Counted from the stretch's first letter, positions 1-8,290 are shown. The stretch: DNA of 64,000 nucleotides from Ohtaekwangia koreensis (GCF_900167975.1 NZ_FUZU01000001.1:1522580-1586579); one strand, 5' to 3'. The notes: generated by a model not told the origin, from the letters alone. Translations and numbers: made by a program.

Positions 1-1
1 A

Positions 2-259
2 TCTATTCGTGAAGAGTTTACCAATACGTTGATCTTATCCGGTGGATATACTTTCTACAGGGCAGAAGAAGATCTCGCGTCAGGGTTCGCAGACCTTGTG
101 GCTTTTGGTAAACCGTTTATCAGTAATCCTGATTTTGCAGATCGTCTGCGCAAAGGCTTCCCGTTGAATATTAAACTGGATGCCAGCACACTCTATACTT
201 CTACCGCGAAAGGATATATCGATTATCCGGTATTCGAAGAGGAGATGGTAAACGCTTAA
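2..259 (+). CDS. Old Yellow Enzyme family alkene reductase, C-terminal part (5' end outside window)
   Basis: This is the last 85 or so residues of an FMN-dependent NADH:flavin oxidoreductase of the Old Yellow Enzyme family, which reduces activated C=C bonds in the cytoplasm. The frame is open from base 2, so the start lies left of the window. The fragment shows the late FMN-phosphate-binding stretch LASGFADLVAFGKPFISNPD followed by the family ending GYIDYPVFEE. It is followed after 29 bases by a DoxX gene on the same strand, which suggests co-transcription. The N-ethylmaleimide-reductase type is likely from the C-terminus; the substrate cannot be told from this fragment. Confidence 0.9.
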   Translation, partial: SIREEFTNTLILSGGYTFYRAEEDLASGFADLVAFGKPFISNPDFADRLRKGFPLNIKLDASTLYTSTAKGYIDYPVFEEEMVNA

Positions 260-288
260 TGCTTAATATACTTTAAACTATATAATTT

Positions 289-702
289 ATGTCTGTTAAA
301 ATTAAATCGGTGGCCGTGATTGCGGCACGCGTTGTATTGGGATTGATCTATTTTGTTTTTGGTCTCAATTTCTTCCTGCATTTTATTCCAACGCCACAAG
401 CGGCCATGAGTGCGCAGGCAGAAGCGTTTACGTCAGGATTATTTCAATCAGGTTTTTTCTTTCCGTTTCTGAAAAGTGTTGAAGTTATATTCGGAGCACT
501 TTTGTTAGTGGGCCTGTTTGTACCCGTGTCGCTTGTTATTTTAATGCCGGTGAGTATCAATATTTTATTGTTTCATGCGGCTCTCGCCCCCGACAATATA
601 ATTATGAGTGTAGTTATTATAGTAGTACATCTTTTTCTGGCCTGGGCATATCGCGACTCGTATAAATCCTTGTTTGTTGCGAAAGCTCCGGCAACATTGT
701 AG
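289..702 (+). CDS. DoxX family membrane protein
   Basis: A 137-residue protein with four predicted membrane segments (about residues 8-30, 58-80, 82-100 and 104-120), the DoxX topology. The N-terminal segment ARVVLGLIYFVFGLNFF and the GALLLVGLFVPVSL segment fit the family. DoxX proteins are small inner-membrane proteins linked to redox or thiol stress in some bacteria, and many members have no assigned function. It follows the alkene reductase gene by 29 bases and probably shares its transcript. A strong terminator hairpin follows. Confidence 0.8.
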   Translation: MSVKIKSVAVIAARVVLGLIYFVFGLNFFLHFIPTPQAAMSAQAEAFTSGLFQSGFFFPFLKSVEVIFGALLLVGLFVPVSLVILMPVSINILLFHAALAPDNIIMSVVIIVVHLFLAWAYRDSYKSLFVAKAPATL

Positions 703-730
703 TCGCAGCGAGAATTAGTATATATAGTGC

Positions 731-776
731 AAAGGTATCAGAGAGTATATTCACTCTTTGATACCTTTCTTTTTTT
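731..776. terminator. Bidirectional intrinsic terminator
   Basis: A 16-bp near-perfect stem (AAAGGTATCAGAGAGT at 731-746 against ACTCTTTGATACCTTT at 753-768) with a 6-base loop and a T-rich tail on the plus side. It sits between the convergent DoxX and DUF4260 genes and can end both transcripts. Confidence 0.85.
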
Positions 777-800
777 AAAGTTGATATATGAAGTTTTATT

Positions 801-1154
801 TTACTTCTGACCGATTTCTCCCAGGTGTGTAAATTTGAAACCTGATTCATATTTCAATCCATAGCCAAGCATCCTATCCATGGCGGAATGTGAAAAGAGG
901 ATCAATCCTGCAAATTCCAGCACGGTATTGCCCAGAAAATATCCGATAAGTCCGATCACAATGGCAATCGCCCGATGGTGAAAGAAATTATACATCCATG
1001 CTCCAGTGCGGGCGTTGTGTAAATAGCCGATCATGCCCAGGTCAGGCAACAAGATGCAACCTATAAACCACCACCAGCTCAATCCCAGCCAATAAAATAA
1101 GAGCAGTGTTGTTATAAACATTACGAATTCTTCGAGTTGAGTAAGTTTTTTCAT
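801..1154 (-). CDS. DUF4260 family membrane protein
   Basis: A 117-residue hydrophobic protein matching the DUF4260 family, seen in the segments WWWFIGCILLPDLGMIGYL, TGAWMYNFFHH and HSAMDRMLGYGLKY with conserved Asp, His and Arg residues. Three to four membrane segments are predicted. The family has no established biochemical role. It is transcribed alone, convergent with the DoxX gene. The ATG at 1154 fits the family's usual start. Confidence 0.8.
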   Translation of the reverse strand: MKKLTQLEEFVMFITTLLLFYWLGLSWWWFIGCILLPDLGMIGYLHNARTGAWMYNFFHHRAIAIVIGLIGYFLGNTVLEFAGLILFSHSAMDRMLGYGLKYESGFKFTHLGEIGQK

Positions 1155-1237
1155 GAATGGAGTGTATGGGTTTGCACCTCTGAAAAGTACTGGATTTTTA
1201 TTGAGCAGATAAAAATTTTAATCTTTTAAAATCTTGT

Positions 1238-1253
1238 TGACATACCGTTGTCA
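1238..1253. promoter_or_regulatory. Candidate operator, TGACA-N6-TGTCA
   Basis: Perfect 5-bp inverted repeat TGACA / TGTCA with a 6-base spacer, 30 bases before the SRPBCC start. An equally spaced copy precedes the next gene (1748-1763). The right half contains a TTG that could serve as a -33 element. Confidence 0.45.
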
Positions 1254-1283
1254 TAAGCAGGTTGTTGGTTTGTACAAAAATCA

Positions 1284-1727
1284 ATGTGTATGCGATCAAT
1301 TCATCAACAAGTCAAAATTAACTGGCCGGTAAGGGCTTTGTTCAATTACGTGTCAGACATCAGTAACAATGCTTCCTGGCAGGAGCATGTAGAAAAAACA
1401 GAGTGGTTGAATGACGAACGGAATACATCAGGAGCCAGGTTCAGGGAGGTTCATAAAAATGCCGATCGTGATTCGTATGCGTTGTGTCAGATTGATGAGT
1501 TCGTGCCCTATCAAAAACGGTCCGTAGTGACGCAGAACAAATCTTTTCATTCTACCTATACATATGAGTTTGAACCCGCGAATGAAAGCACGGTGATGAA
1601 GGTTACACTCGAGGTTCGTGCACGTGGACTATATAAGTTAATCGAACCTTTTGCCGCGAACCGATTTTTACAGGCGCAGGCGCGCGATATTTTCCGCCTC
1701 AAAGAAATGCTCGAACTCGAAGATTAA
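1284..1727 (+). CDS. SRPBCC family (START/polyketide cyclase-like) protein
   Basis: A 147-residue protein with the helix-grip SRPBCC pattern: IHQQVKINWPVRALFNYVSD at the N-terminus, a central beta-sheet (SYALCQIDEFVPYQKRS, TYTYEFEP) and a long C-terminal helix (AQARDIFRLKEMLEL). Such proteins bind small hydrophobic ligands; the ligand is unknown. An ATG at 1290 is an alternative start two codons in. It is preceded by a TGACA-N6-TGTCA dyad shared with the following gene, suggesting common regulation. Confidence 0.75.
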   Translation: MCMRSIHQQVKINWPVRALFNYVSDISNNASWQEHVEKTEWLNDERNTSGARFREVHKNADRDSYALCQIDEFVPYQKRSVVTQNKSFHSTYTYEFEPANESTVMKVTLEVRARGLYKLIEPFAANRFLQAQARDIFRLKEMLELED

Positions 1728-1747
1728 TAAAATTTTCTTTTTGCTGA

Positions 1748-1763
1748 TGACACAGGGTTGTCA
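1748..1763. promoter_or_regulatory. Candidate operator, second TGACA-N6-TGTCA
   Basis: Same dyad and same 6-base spacer as at 1238-1253, here extended to ATGACA / TGTCAT, 50 bases before the GyrI-like gene. Confidence 0.45.
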
Positions 1764-1813
1764 TATACCGATCGTTGATTCGCTTATATATTCTTAATTA
1801 AAAAAACATCCAC

Positions 1814-2266
1814 ATGAAAATCAAGGAAGTCAAACCCATCAATTTTATGTTCTTCAGAACAGAGACGCGCGTAAGTGAGCTTGGTTCATTCTTGTCTGTC
1901 GGACAAAAGCTATATAAAGAAGCCGTTGAACAGAAGGTAGGTATTACCGGCCCGATCCACTGGCATTACTTTGGTTTCACAGGTGATGAAAGCAAACCCT
2001 TCACGCTTGAAATTGCTTTACCGGTAACGGACGTTCCGCGTGATTATGATGGTGAATTTCATTTCAAGCGAACTGAATCTTTCAAATGTGCAGTGATCGA
2101 TCACGATGGTCCGTGGGACCAGATTCCACAAAGCTACGGTAAGCTCATGCAGTTCGCCGCTGAGCACAAGCTTACTCCCAATGCAGCAAACCGTGAGATC
2201 TATGTAAATGTAGATTTTCAGCATGCTGAAGCCAACGCAGTTGAAATACAAATGGGGGTTCAATAG
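1814..2266 (+). CDS. GyrI-like small-molecule-binding (effector) domain protein
   Basis: A 150-residue single-domain protein of the GyrI-like/AraC effector-binding type. The family pattern shows in MFFRTETRVSELGSFLSVG near the N-terminus, GPIHWHYFGF, a beta-strand with the AVIDHDGPWDQIPQSYGKL segment, and the closing strand REIYVNVDF. No DNA-binding domain is attached, so it may sequester a ligand or process one rather than act as a regulator by itself. It shares an operator-like dyad with the upstream SRPBCC gene, another ligand-binding fold. Confidence 0.7.
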   Translation: MKIKEVKPINFMFFRTETRVSELGSFLSVGQKLYKEAVEQKVGITGPIHWHYFGFTGDESKPFTLEIALPVTDVPRDYDGEFHFKRTESFKCAVIDHDGPWDQIPQSYGKLMQFAAEHKLTPNAANREIYVNVDFQHAEANAVEIQMGVQ

Positions 2267-2324
2267 TTGAACATCCTATACTATATATGAATACTATATC
2301 AAATCACACTTGAACAATCAAACC

Positions 2325-2801
2325 ATGAAAAAGATAATTGTTATGATCGGCATACTGGTCGGCCTCATAGGTTTGTTCATAGCTTATTCGGCACAATCAC
2401 AATCACAAATAAAACCAACGATGAAACTTAACGCAGGCATTGTAACTTCCAAGCTTACCGCATCAAAGGATTTTTACAGCAAGGTGCTGAACTTTGGTGT
2501 AACCTTCGAGAATGAGTTTTATATACTCATGCACACGCCTGGCCATCAGGCAGAAATTGCATTTTTGTTACCCGATCATCCCACGCAGCAGCCACTTTTT
2601 CAAAAAGCGTTTCCGGGAAAAGGAATGTTTCTTACTATAGAGGTAGCAAATGTGGATGAAGAATATAAAAGGATCAAAGCACTGAACGTGCCCATAGAGA
2701 TTCCGTTGCGCGATGAGCCTTGGGGCGACAGACACTTTGCTATTGTTGATCCGAATGGAATCGGTATTGATATAGTAACCTATACCGCACCTCAGAAATG
2801 A
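2325..2801 (+). CDS. VOC family (glyoxalase-like) protein with N-terminal membrane anchor
   Basis: A 158-residue protein with an N-terminal hydrophobic segment (KKIIVMIGILVGLIGLFIAY) followed by a VOC/glyoxalase domain of about 120 residues: KLNAGIVTSKLTASKDFYSK, the central GKGMFLTIEVANVDEEYKRI strand-helix and the closing DRHFAIVDPNGIGIDIVTY. VOC proteins use paired beta-alpha-beta-beta-beta modules to bind metal and act on small substrates or antibiotics. I chose the ATG at 2325 rather than a TTG 15 bases earlier because it begins the basic residues of the signal. The hydrophobic leader is unusual for VOC proteins and would place the domain outside the cytoplasm. Confidence 0.7.
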   Translation: MKKIIVMIGILVGLIGLFIAYSAQSQSQIKPTMKLNAGIVTSKLTASKDFYSKVLNFGVTFENEFYILMHTPGHQAEIAFLLPDHPTQQPLFQKAFPGKGMFLTIEVANVDEEYKRIKALNVPIEIPLRDEPWGDRHFAIVDPNGIGIDIVTYTAPQK

Positions 2802-2882
2802 AACCTGAGCAGCCATTCCCTGATTAAGAAAAACGACACTGGAATTAAAAAGAATGAGTATTGATTTAACCAAACTATAGTA

Positions 2883-3389
2883 ATGCGGAGAATAATTTTA
2901 GGATTGGCAGTTAGCCTGGATGGGTATATAGAAGGACCTAACGGTGAATACGACTGGTGCTATACTGACCAGGATTATGGTATGGAAAGTTTTTTGCAAA
3001 GTATTGACACAGTTTTTTATGGCAGAAAAAGTTTTGAGGTAGCAGGCGGAAATATATATGCCGGTAAAAAAGCATACGTGTTTTCAAATACGCTCGACAA
3101 GGCGCCAGAGGGAACGGAGTTAGTGCAAGGTGATGCTATAAAATTTGTCAAGGAATTGCAACAACAAGAGGGTAAGGATATATGGTTGTTTGGAGGGGCA
3201 AGCCTTACGACAGTATTTATCAATGCCAACCTGATCGATGAGTTGTGGCTTTCAGTTCACCCGATACTATTGGGAAGCGGTAAGCTTTTGTTCCAGGGGA
3301 TTCGTGAACGTAAATACTTCAAACTCCAAAAAACAAAGCACTACGAAACAGGACTTATATCATTATCGTATACTAAAGATCAGGTATAA
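2883..3389 (+). CDS. Dihydrofolate reductase family (RibD C-terminal-like) protein
   Basis: A 168-residue protein with the RibD-C/DHFR-like fold: opening LGLAVSLDGYIEGPNGEYDW, an NADPH-binding segment DTVFYGRKSFEV, the glycine-rich IWLFGGASLTTVFI and the IDELWLSVHPILLGSGKLLF core. Stand-alone members of this family are probable NADPH-dependent reductases with unknown substrates; they are not the folate-pathway enzyme. It is transcribed with its plus-strand neighbours after an 81-base gap. Confidence 0.85.
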   Translation: MRRIILGLAVSLDGYIEGPNGEYDWCYTDQDYGMESFLQSIDTVFYGRKSFEVAGGNIYAGKKAYVFSNTLDKAPEGTELVQGDAIKFVKELQQQEGKDIWLFGGASLTTVFINANLIDELWLSVHPILLGSGKLLFQGIRERKYFKLQKTKHYETGLISLSYTKDQV

Positions 3390-3464
3390 TTACCAAATGG
3401 AAAGTATTCTTGCATACTGCGTTATAGCCGAATGTATTTTGTTACTTTGGTGTAAACAAATACA

Positions 3465-3932
3465 ATGGAGCAACACGAATTATTGATTCGACAATTTTAT
3501 ACGGCATTTCAAAAACGTGATTATGCAGCCATGCAAGAATGCTACCATGCAGATGCGTCCTTTCATGATCCGGTTTTTCAGGATCTAAATGCCAAACAAG
3601 TACGTGCTATGTGGCAGATGCTCCTGACTTCTTCGAAGGACCTGAAAGTTTCGTTCTCGGATATACATATAGCAGGTGATACAGGTACATGTACGTGGGA
3701 AGCGTGGTATACTTTCTCGAAAACAGGCAAGCCTGTTCATAATGTTATCAACGCATCGTTTCAATTTAAAGACGGTAAAATATTCCAGCATCACGATTCA
3801 TTCGATTTGTGGCGTTGGTCGAAGCAGGCCCTCGGTCTTTCCGGATTACTCCTTGGTTGGAGCCCGATGGTACAAAACAAAATCCGCGCTACAGCAAAGC
3901 ATAGTCTTGCCAAATTCATGTCGGCTTCCTAA
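3465..3932 (+). CDS. NTF2-like / SnoaL-like protein
   Basis: A 155-residue NTF2-fold protein: N-terminal helix LLIRQFYTAFQKRDYAAMQE, then CYHADASFHDPVF and the curved sheet WEAWYTFSKTGKPVHNVINA, closing with FQFKDGKIFQHHDSFDLWRW. The family forms a cone-shaped pocket and often works as a dimer; here the ligand or reaction is unknown. A C-terminal extension of about 30 residues carries a weakly hydrophobic GLSGLLLGWSPMV stretch. Confidence 0.75.
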   Translation: MEQHELLIRQFYTAFQKRDYAAMQECYHADASFHDPVFQDLNAKQVRAMWQMLLTSSKDLKVSFSDIHIAGDTGTCTWEAWYTFSKTGKPVHNVINASFQFKDGKIFQHHDSFDLWRWSKQALGLSGLLLGWSPMVQNKIRATAKHSLAKFMSAS

Positions 3933-3987
3933 CCACTGGAATAACTTCTCTTCTTCATAAGCGATCTTTCTTTCTTACCTTTGCACA

Positions 3988-4560
3988 ATGGAGCTTGGAG
4001 AAAAAGTGAGGGCTATAGAGGAGGTCTTTGAAAAATTAGATCAGGAGATCGCTTCATTTCAATCCTGGTCAGGACTTCACTGTGCCTGGGGGTGTGGTAA
4101 ATGTTGTTACAAAGCAGACATCGAGGCTACCATTCTCGAATTCCTTCCATTCGCACATTATCTTTATCAGCAAGACCTGGCTTATACCTGGTTTGAAAAG
4201 CTACAGGCAAATGATGCATCACTTTGTGTTATCCTGAACCCAACACAAGCAGGGGCAGGGTTATGTTCGGAATATAAGTATCGAGGATTGATCTGCAGAT
4301 TGTTCGGTTACTCTGCGCGGACCAACAAGTATGGCAACTCCGAGCTTGTTACATGCCAGATCATTAAAACCGAACAAGCTGACAATTATCAACAAACGGC
4401 TCTCAAGATTGAAGAAGGCGCGAAGCTTCCCGTCATGAGTAATTACTATATGCAGCTTCACGCCATCGATTTTGAGTTGGCACGAGATTTTTTCCCAATC
4501 AACGAGGCTATTAAACGGGCAATAGAAGTTATATTGCATTACTATGCATACAGATCGTAG
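3988..4560 (+). CDS. YkgJ family cysteine-cluster protein
   Basis: A 190-residue protein with the YkgJ/UPF0153 cysteine cluster: CAWGCGKCCY near residue 33, followed by spaced cysteines in AGLCSEYKYRGLICRLFGY and VTCQIIK. The cluster is thought to bind zinc or an iron-sulfur centre; the molecular role is not established. Its 3' end overlaps the next gene by 17 bases, suggesting translational coupling with the secreted protein downstream. Confidence 0.85.
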   Translation: MELGEKVRAIEEVFEKLDQEIASFQSWSGLHCAWGCGKCCYKADIEATILEFLPFAHYLYQQDLAYTWFEKLQANDASLCVILNPTQAGAGLCSEYKYRGLICRLFGYSARTNKYGNSELVTCQIIKTEQADNYQQTALKIEEGAKLPVMSNYYMQLHAIDFELARDFFPINEAIKRAIEVILHYYAYRS

Positions 4561-5131
4561 CATACTTTTCAGAGTAGGATTTTTTTTAGTGCTTTTACTT
4601 TCTTGCACTGCAACTCTGTTTGCCCAACGGAGTGACTCTTCAAGCACGAAGCCTTTTCAATATTATTGGACAAAACCACGCTTCGTTCCCAAGGTAGGGG
4701 TGGGTGTACAGGATCGAGCTTTTTTTGAAGCAGGTATATATTGGCAGGATATCTATAAACATCCATTAAGTCTTGCTTCCAAGGGACCATACTGTACGGT
4801 AGATGTTTTTATCGATGACAGCAATTTGCTGCTGGGCCCGAAGATCGGTTATGAATTCACCGCGGGTATATTAGGTGCTGCCTTAGACATGACTTACTTC
4901 ATTGATCATAATTATAATGTTGAAGGCGATAATAGAAAGTCGTTGGTGGTTACACCTAAAATAGGTCTTACCATTCTTGGCTTCGCTGATTTCTTTTATG
5001 GATATCAGATTCCTATTTCCGATCAGGAGATCACCACTATATATAGAAACCGATTCTCGCTCGTGTTTAATCTGAATCGCGATTACTTTAATCTGAAGGA
5101 AGCTCCGCGAAAGCGATCAGTTCGTAAATAG
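4544..5131 (+). CDS. Secreted protein, probable outer-membrane beta-barrel
   Basis: A 195-residue protein with a signal peptide (about residues 8-27, VGFFLVLLLSCTATLFAQ) and a mature part rich in alternating aromatic and polar residues, e.g. AGILGAALDMTYFID and FFYGYQIPIS, typical of small outer-membrane barrels. The C-terminus ends in basic residues rather than a terminal Phe, which is unusual for a barrel. I do not recognise a named family. It overlaps the YkgJ gene by 17 bases and, at its 3' end, a convergent membrane-protein gene by 15 bases. Confidence 0.65.
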   Translation: MHTDRSILFRVGFFLVLLLSCTATLFAQRSDSSSTKPFQYYWTKPRFVPKVGVGVQDRAFFEAGIYWQDIYKHPLSLASKGPYCTVDVFIDDSNLLLGPKIGYEFTAGILGAALDMTYFIDHNYNVEGDNRKSLVVTPKIGLTILGFADFFYGYQIPISDQEITTIYRNRFSLVFNLNRDYFNLKEAPRKRSVRK

Positions 5132-5410
5132 TATATCTACGATTACTTCTTTTATTAAACCAGTCTGTATAGGACTTACGAACTTGGGCAGGAAATCTGA
5201 AGTTAAATCGGATAATGCAGAAGATTGTCGCGACAGAAAAGTAAAGAGCACGATGGCGGCTACTAAGATGCCGACCAGGAGTGTAAGTTCGCGATATGTA
5301 AAACGTTTTTTCACAGAATGTCTCTTTACCAACCTTGTGCCAGTACTTAAAAGCTGGTTTTTGGTCTGATTCTTGACATTTGATGCGATAGGCTGTTCAG
5401 TTGCGAACAT
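5117..5410 (-). CDS. Small single-span membrane protein, unknown function
   Basis: A 97-residue reading frame if started at the ATG at 5410; the frame stays open upstream to 5605, but that part would run antisense into the thioredoxin gene. One clear membrane helix, LTLLVGILVAAIVLFTFL (about residues 44-61), is preceded by a basic stretch (KRHSVKKR). The C-terminal part is soluble. No family recognised. It is convergent with the gene ending at 5131 and divergent from the thioredoxin gene. Confidence 0.5.
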   Translation of the reverse strand: MFATEQPIASNVKNQTKNQLLSTGTRLVKRHSVKKRFTYRELTLLVGILVAAIVLFTFLSRQSSALSDLTSDFLPKFVSPIQTGLIKEVIVDILFTN

Positions 5411-5552
5411 ACAGTGTTTATATTTTCGTACAGGTGTATTACCTGCTTCATCGTAAAAGGTTACTACCAAACGGCCAGAATAGATTAAAGACAAAAGAGT
5501 GATCTCTTTAATGCTTAAATTTGTTTTGCAATTCCAGGAAAGAAATACAGCT

Positions 5553-6104
5553 ATGAAAAGAATATTGAGTGTGGCAGCGGCTTTGCTTTTTGTGATGGTA
5601 ATCACTTCAATGACGTTGATCGATCGCCCCGGAGAGACAGTTGAGGGCCCTGTAAAATGGATAACCTTCGAGGAGGCAATACAGAAATCAAAGACAAGTA
5701 AACGCCCGATCTTTATTGATGTCTATACCGATTGGTGTGGCTGGTGTAAAGTTATGGACAAGAATACATTTAGCGATCCTAAAGTTGCCCAGTTGTTGAA
5801 TGAGAAATTCTATGCTGTAAAGTTTAATGGCGAACAGAAAGAGGATGTAGTTTTTAATGGGAAGACTTTCAAGTTCGTTCCGAGCGGAGGAAAAGGTTAC
5901 CACGAATTAGCAGCAGCGTTGTTGAATAACCAGTTAAGTTATCCGACCGTAGTATTCTTAGACGAAGAGTTCAGAATGATCCAGCCTGTACCAGGATATC
6001 GCAAACCGAATGAGTTTCATATGATCGCCCAGTTCATCGGCGAAGGACACTATAAAAGTGTGAAGTGGGAAGAGTGGCAAACAACATACAAATCGCCTTT
6101 TTAA
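5553..6104 (+). CDS. Secreted thioredoxin-fold protein
   Basis: A 183-residue protein with a signal peptide (KRILSVAAALLFVMVITSM) and a thioredoxin domain with the active site YTDWCGWCKVMD, close to the DUF255/thioredoxin_7 type. A cis-Pro-containing strand SYPTVVFLDEE and a PGY element follow. It likely reduces or rearranges disulfides in the periplasm. The ATG at 5553 gives the signal sequence; earlier in-frame starts at 5499 and 5511 would bury it. It is followed by a strong terminator. Confidence 0.85.
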   Translation: MKRILSVAAALLFVMVITSMTLIDRPGETVEGPVKWITFEEAIQKSKTSKRPIFIDVYTDWCGWCKVMDKNTFSDPKVAQLLNEKFYAVKFNGEQKEDVVFNGKTFKFVPSGGKGYHELAAALLNNQLSYPTVVFLDEEFRMIQPVPGYRKPNEFHMIAQFIGEGHYKSVKWEEWQTTYKSPF

Positions 6105-6124
6105 GGGCGACAAGTCATCTCAAT

Positions 6125-6162
6125 AAAAAAAGCCTTGATGCAGCAGCGTCAAGGCTTTTTTA
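6125..6162. terminator. Intrinsic terminator
   Basis: A perfect stem AAAAAAGCCTTGA / TCAAGGCTTTTTT with a 10-base loop and T-run directly behind the thioredoxin gene. It is symmetrical enough to act on the minus-strand gene 6185-6313 as well. Confidence 0.9.
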
Positions 6163-6184
6163 TTTGTATAGCATTGATCTGCGA

Positions 6185-6313
6185 TTAATCTTTCTTCTGT
6201 TCCTTTTTTGTCTTAAGGAAGTCAATGTAGCCAAGTGAGGTAGCAAAACCCACGATTACCGCTACAATTGCAATGAAAATATTAGCTCCGTCTCCAATAA
6301 ACTGTTGAAACAT
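6185..6313 (-). CDS. Small single-span membrane protein (42 aa)
   Basis: ATG at 6313 opens a 42-residue frame: short N-terminus FQQFIGDG, a hydrophobic helix ANIFIAIVAVIVGFATSLGY, then a highly charged tail with six Lys. This N-out helix plus lysine tail is typical of small membrane regulatory peptides. No family recognised. It lies alone between the thioredoxin terminator and the TPR gene start region. Confidence 0.5.
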   Translation of the reverse strand: MFQQFIGDGANIFIAIVAVIVGFATSLGYIDFLKTKKEQKKD

Positions 6314-6470
6314 GATTGTAATTGTTTAACGGGAGCAAAGGTATATGTTGAGCCCTAACCGTAAAAGGATTTATGTTAAAAATTATGACGAAATGATGTT
6401 GGAGCTATATACGGCTGTGTATCAAAGATTAAGTTTAAATAACGCAGCACGCAAACGGTACCAACGGCTG

Positions 6471-7616
6471 CTACATACGCCTTACTCGTTTTTTCCGATA
6501 GAAAAAATTCAGACCTCCCAGTATGATTAAACCTCCTAAAATAAAAAGCACTATAAATAACCGGCTGTTCCGGAGCTCTAGCTTGGTGATTTCATCCTGT
6601 TGTTTCAATAAATCGTACTCTTTATCCTTCTGCTGAAACTCCATGATCATTTCCATCTGTGCGATGTTCCTGCTACTTTCTTCGCCATAGATCTTCTCAC
6701 GTGTTTCATCGTATTTTAACTGGGCATCATACGCTTCCTTCCATTTTCCCTGGGTCGAATAATTTTCTGCGATGGTTTTGTAAATCGTAGGATGAAAAGA
6801 GAATGCCTGCAGCTCGTTGCATAACAGAAGCGACTCGTCAAGGTAAACCTGAGCGGGCTTTGGTTGTTTGGCTTTTGTGTAGGTGATGCCGAGATTAACA
6901 ATGATGTTGAGCGCAGCCAACTTGTTATTGCTTTCACGCTCTAGCTCAAGAGCCTTCTCATAATGTTCAACGGCACGTTGATAATTATTCTGGCGAAAGT
7001 ATAGATTCCCCATGTTTGTTAACGGGTCAGCATATACAGTTCCCTTTTTCTCACTCAACTGGTATGCCTGAGAGAAATAGCTCATCGCTTTTTCATATAG
7101 CTGTATTTCGCTATGCAGGTTTCCCAGGTTATTCATCGAGCGGATAATTTTATCTTCATCCTTCATCTCGACAAACAAAGTATACGATTCTTCCATATAC
7201 TTCATGGCTTGTCCGTAATCCTTCTTCATCGAATAGATGGTGGCGATGTTACTTTTTGTTGTAGCGATGCCTTCCTTGTTATTCAATGACTCGTACGTCC
7301 GTAGGGAGGTCAGATAATATTCAAGCGCTTTATCAAGAGCGCCTTGTGTTTTGTAGGCAATGCCAAGGTTATTATAGGCAGCAGCAAGACCTTTTTTATC
7401 ATTGATCTCTGTGGCAAGATTGAGTGCTTCACGGGCATAGCCCACAGCTTTAGCCGGATCACTTTCGTGATATTTACGGAAGAACTCATTGAGCGTTTTT
7501 ACCCTATATTGGTTCTTGGCTGTGTCAAGTGCAGTTTGAAGGCTATCCGCATTTGCCCATGCCGAAAGCGTAATAACCGAACAGAGTAGTATCAGAGGGA
7601 TTTTTTTCTGAATCAT
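6471..7616 (-). CDS. Secreted TPR-repeat protein with C-terminal membrane helix
   Basis: A 381-residue protein with a signal peptide (residues 1-22), about six TPR units between residues 40 and 300 (e.g. GLAAAYNNLGIAYKTQGALDK, ADPLTNMGNLYFRQNNYQRA), a coiled coil near 320-350, and a C-terminal membrane helix LFIVLFILGGLIILGGLNFF followed by basic residues. This is the sensor architecture seen in Bacteroidota TPR histidine kinases and LuxR regulators, but the output domain is missing: the chain ends about 8 residues after the membrane helix. It could be a truncated signalling protein or a free-standing periplasmic scaffold. Confidence 0.85.
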   Translation of the reverse strand: MIQKKIPLILLCSVITLSAWANADSLQTALDTAKNQYRVKTLNEFFRKYHESDPAKAVGYAREALNLATEINDKKGLAAAYNNLGIAYKTQGALDKALEYYLTSLRTYESLNNKEGIATTKSNIATIYSMKKDYGQAMKYMEESYTLFVEMKDEDKIIRSMNNLGNLHSEIQLYEKAMSYFSQAYQLSEKKGTVYADPLTNMGNLYFRQNNYQRAVEHYEKALELERESNNKLAALNIIVNLGITYTKAKQPKPAQVYLDESLLLCNELQAFSFHPTIYKTIAENYSTQGKWKEAYDAQLKYDETREKIYGEESSRNIAQMEMIMEFQQKDKEYDLLKQQDEITKLELRNSRLFIVLFILGGLIILGGLNFFYRKKRVRRM

Positions 7617-7747
7617 AAATAGGTATAATAGCAGCGATAAAAGTAATAAATATTTGGACAGTGAGAGTGCATTATCACCGTTAACGTAAATGTTATTCAG
7701 TCATAGCCATGCTTTATACATCTTTCTTAAACATAACTATACCCCCT

Positions 7748-8245
7748 ATGAAACGTTATTACTGCCTGTTACTCGTGTTATCCGGAATATACACCTGTGC
7801 CTGGTCACAAAAAAATAATACAGACGAAGCCGCTGTTCGGCAGGTAATTACGGATCTGTTCAAAGGCATGGAGAAGGGGGATAGTGCTTTGGTACATTCA
7901 ACTTTTGGTCGTGAAATAACAATGGCTACGATAGCACGCGATAAGGCAGGCAGCCCGGTGATACATCATGAGTCATCATTGGATGGATTCCTCAAAGCTG
8001 TAGGAACTCCACATCCGGAAGTTTGGTACGAAGAGATCTGGAATTTGAAGATTCAAATCGATGGCGACTTCGCTCAAGCTTGGTGTGACTACGGATTTTA
8101 TATAGGCAAAACGTTTAGTCATTGTGGTGTTGATGCATTTCATATGCACAAAGGGAAAGATGGCTGGAAGATTTTTCACCTCGCTGACACACGTAGAAAA
8201 ACCGGATGTGATGTGCCGAAGAAAATTCAGGACAAACATAAATGA
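7748..8245 (+). CDS. Secreted NTF2-like (DUF4440-type) protein
   Basis: A 165-residue protein with a signal peptide (YYCLLLVLSGIYTCAWS) and an NTF2-like domain: EAAVRQVITDLFKGMEKGDS, a central strand region EVWYEEIWNLKIQIDGDFAQ and the closing DAFHMHKGKDGWKIFHLADT. The role is unknown; secreted NTF2-like proteins are common in Bacteroidota. I chose the ATG at 7748 because it directly precedes the signal sequence; the frame is open 39 bases further upstream. Confidence 0.75.
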   Translation: MKRYYCLLLVLSGIYTCAWSQKNNTDEAAVRQVITDLFKGMEKGDSALVHSTFGREITMATIARDKAGSPVIHHESSLDGFLKAVGTPHPEVWYEEIWNLKIQIDGDFAQAWCDYGFYIGKTFSHCGVDAFHMHKGKDGWKIFHLADTRRKTGCDVPKKIQDKHK

Positions 8246-8252
8246 TACCATG

Positions 8253-8290
8253 AAAATCATCGTCTGTTAAATCCGGATGATGATTTTTTG
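8253..8290 (+). terminator. Intrinsic terminator
   Basis: Stem AAAATCATC (8253-8261) / GATGATTTT (8279-8287) with T-run, directly after the NTF2-like gene. Confidence 0.7.

Noticed and set aside
6345-6530. Plus-strand frame of 61 codons
   Set aside because: Runs antisense into the 3' end of the TPR gene; no features of its own.
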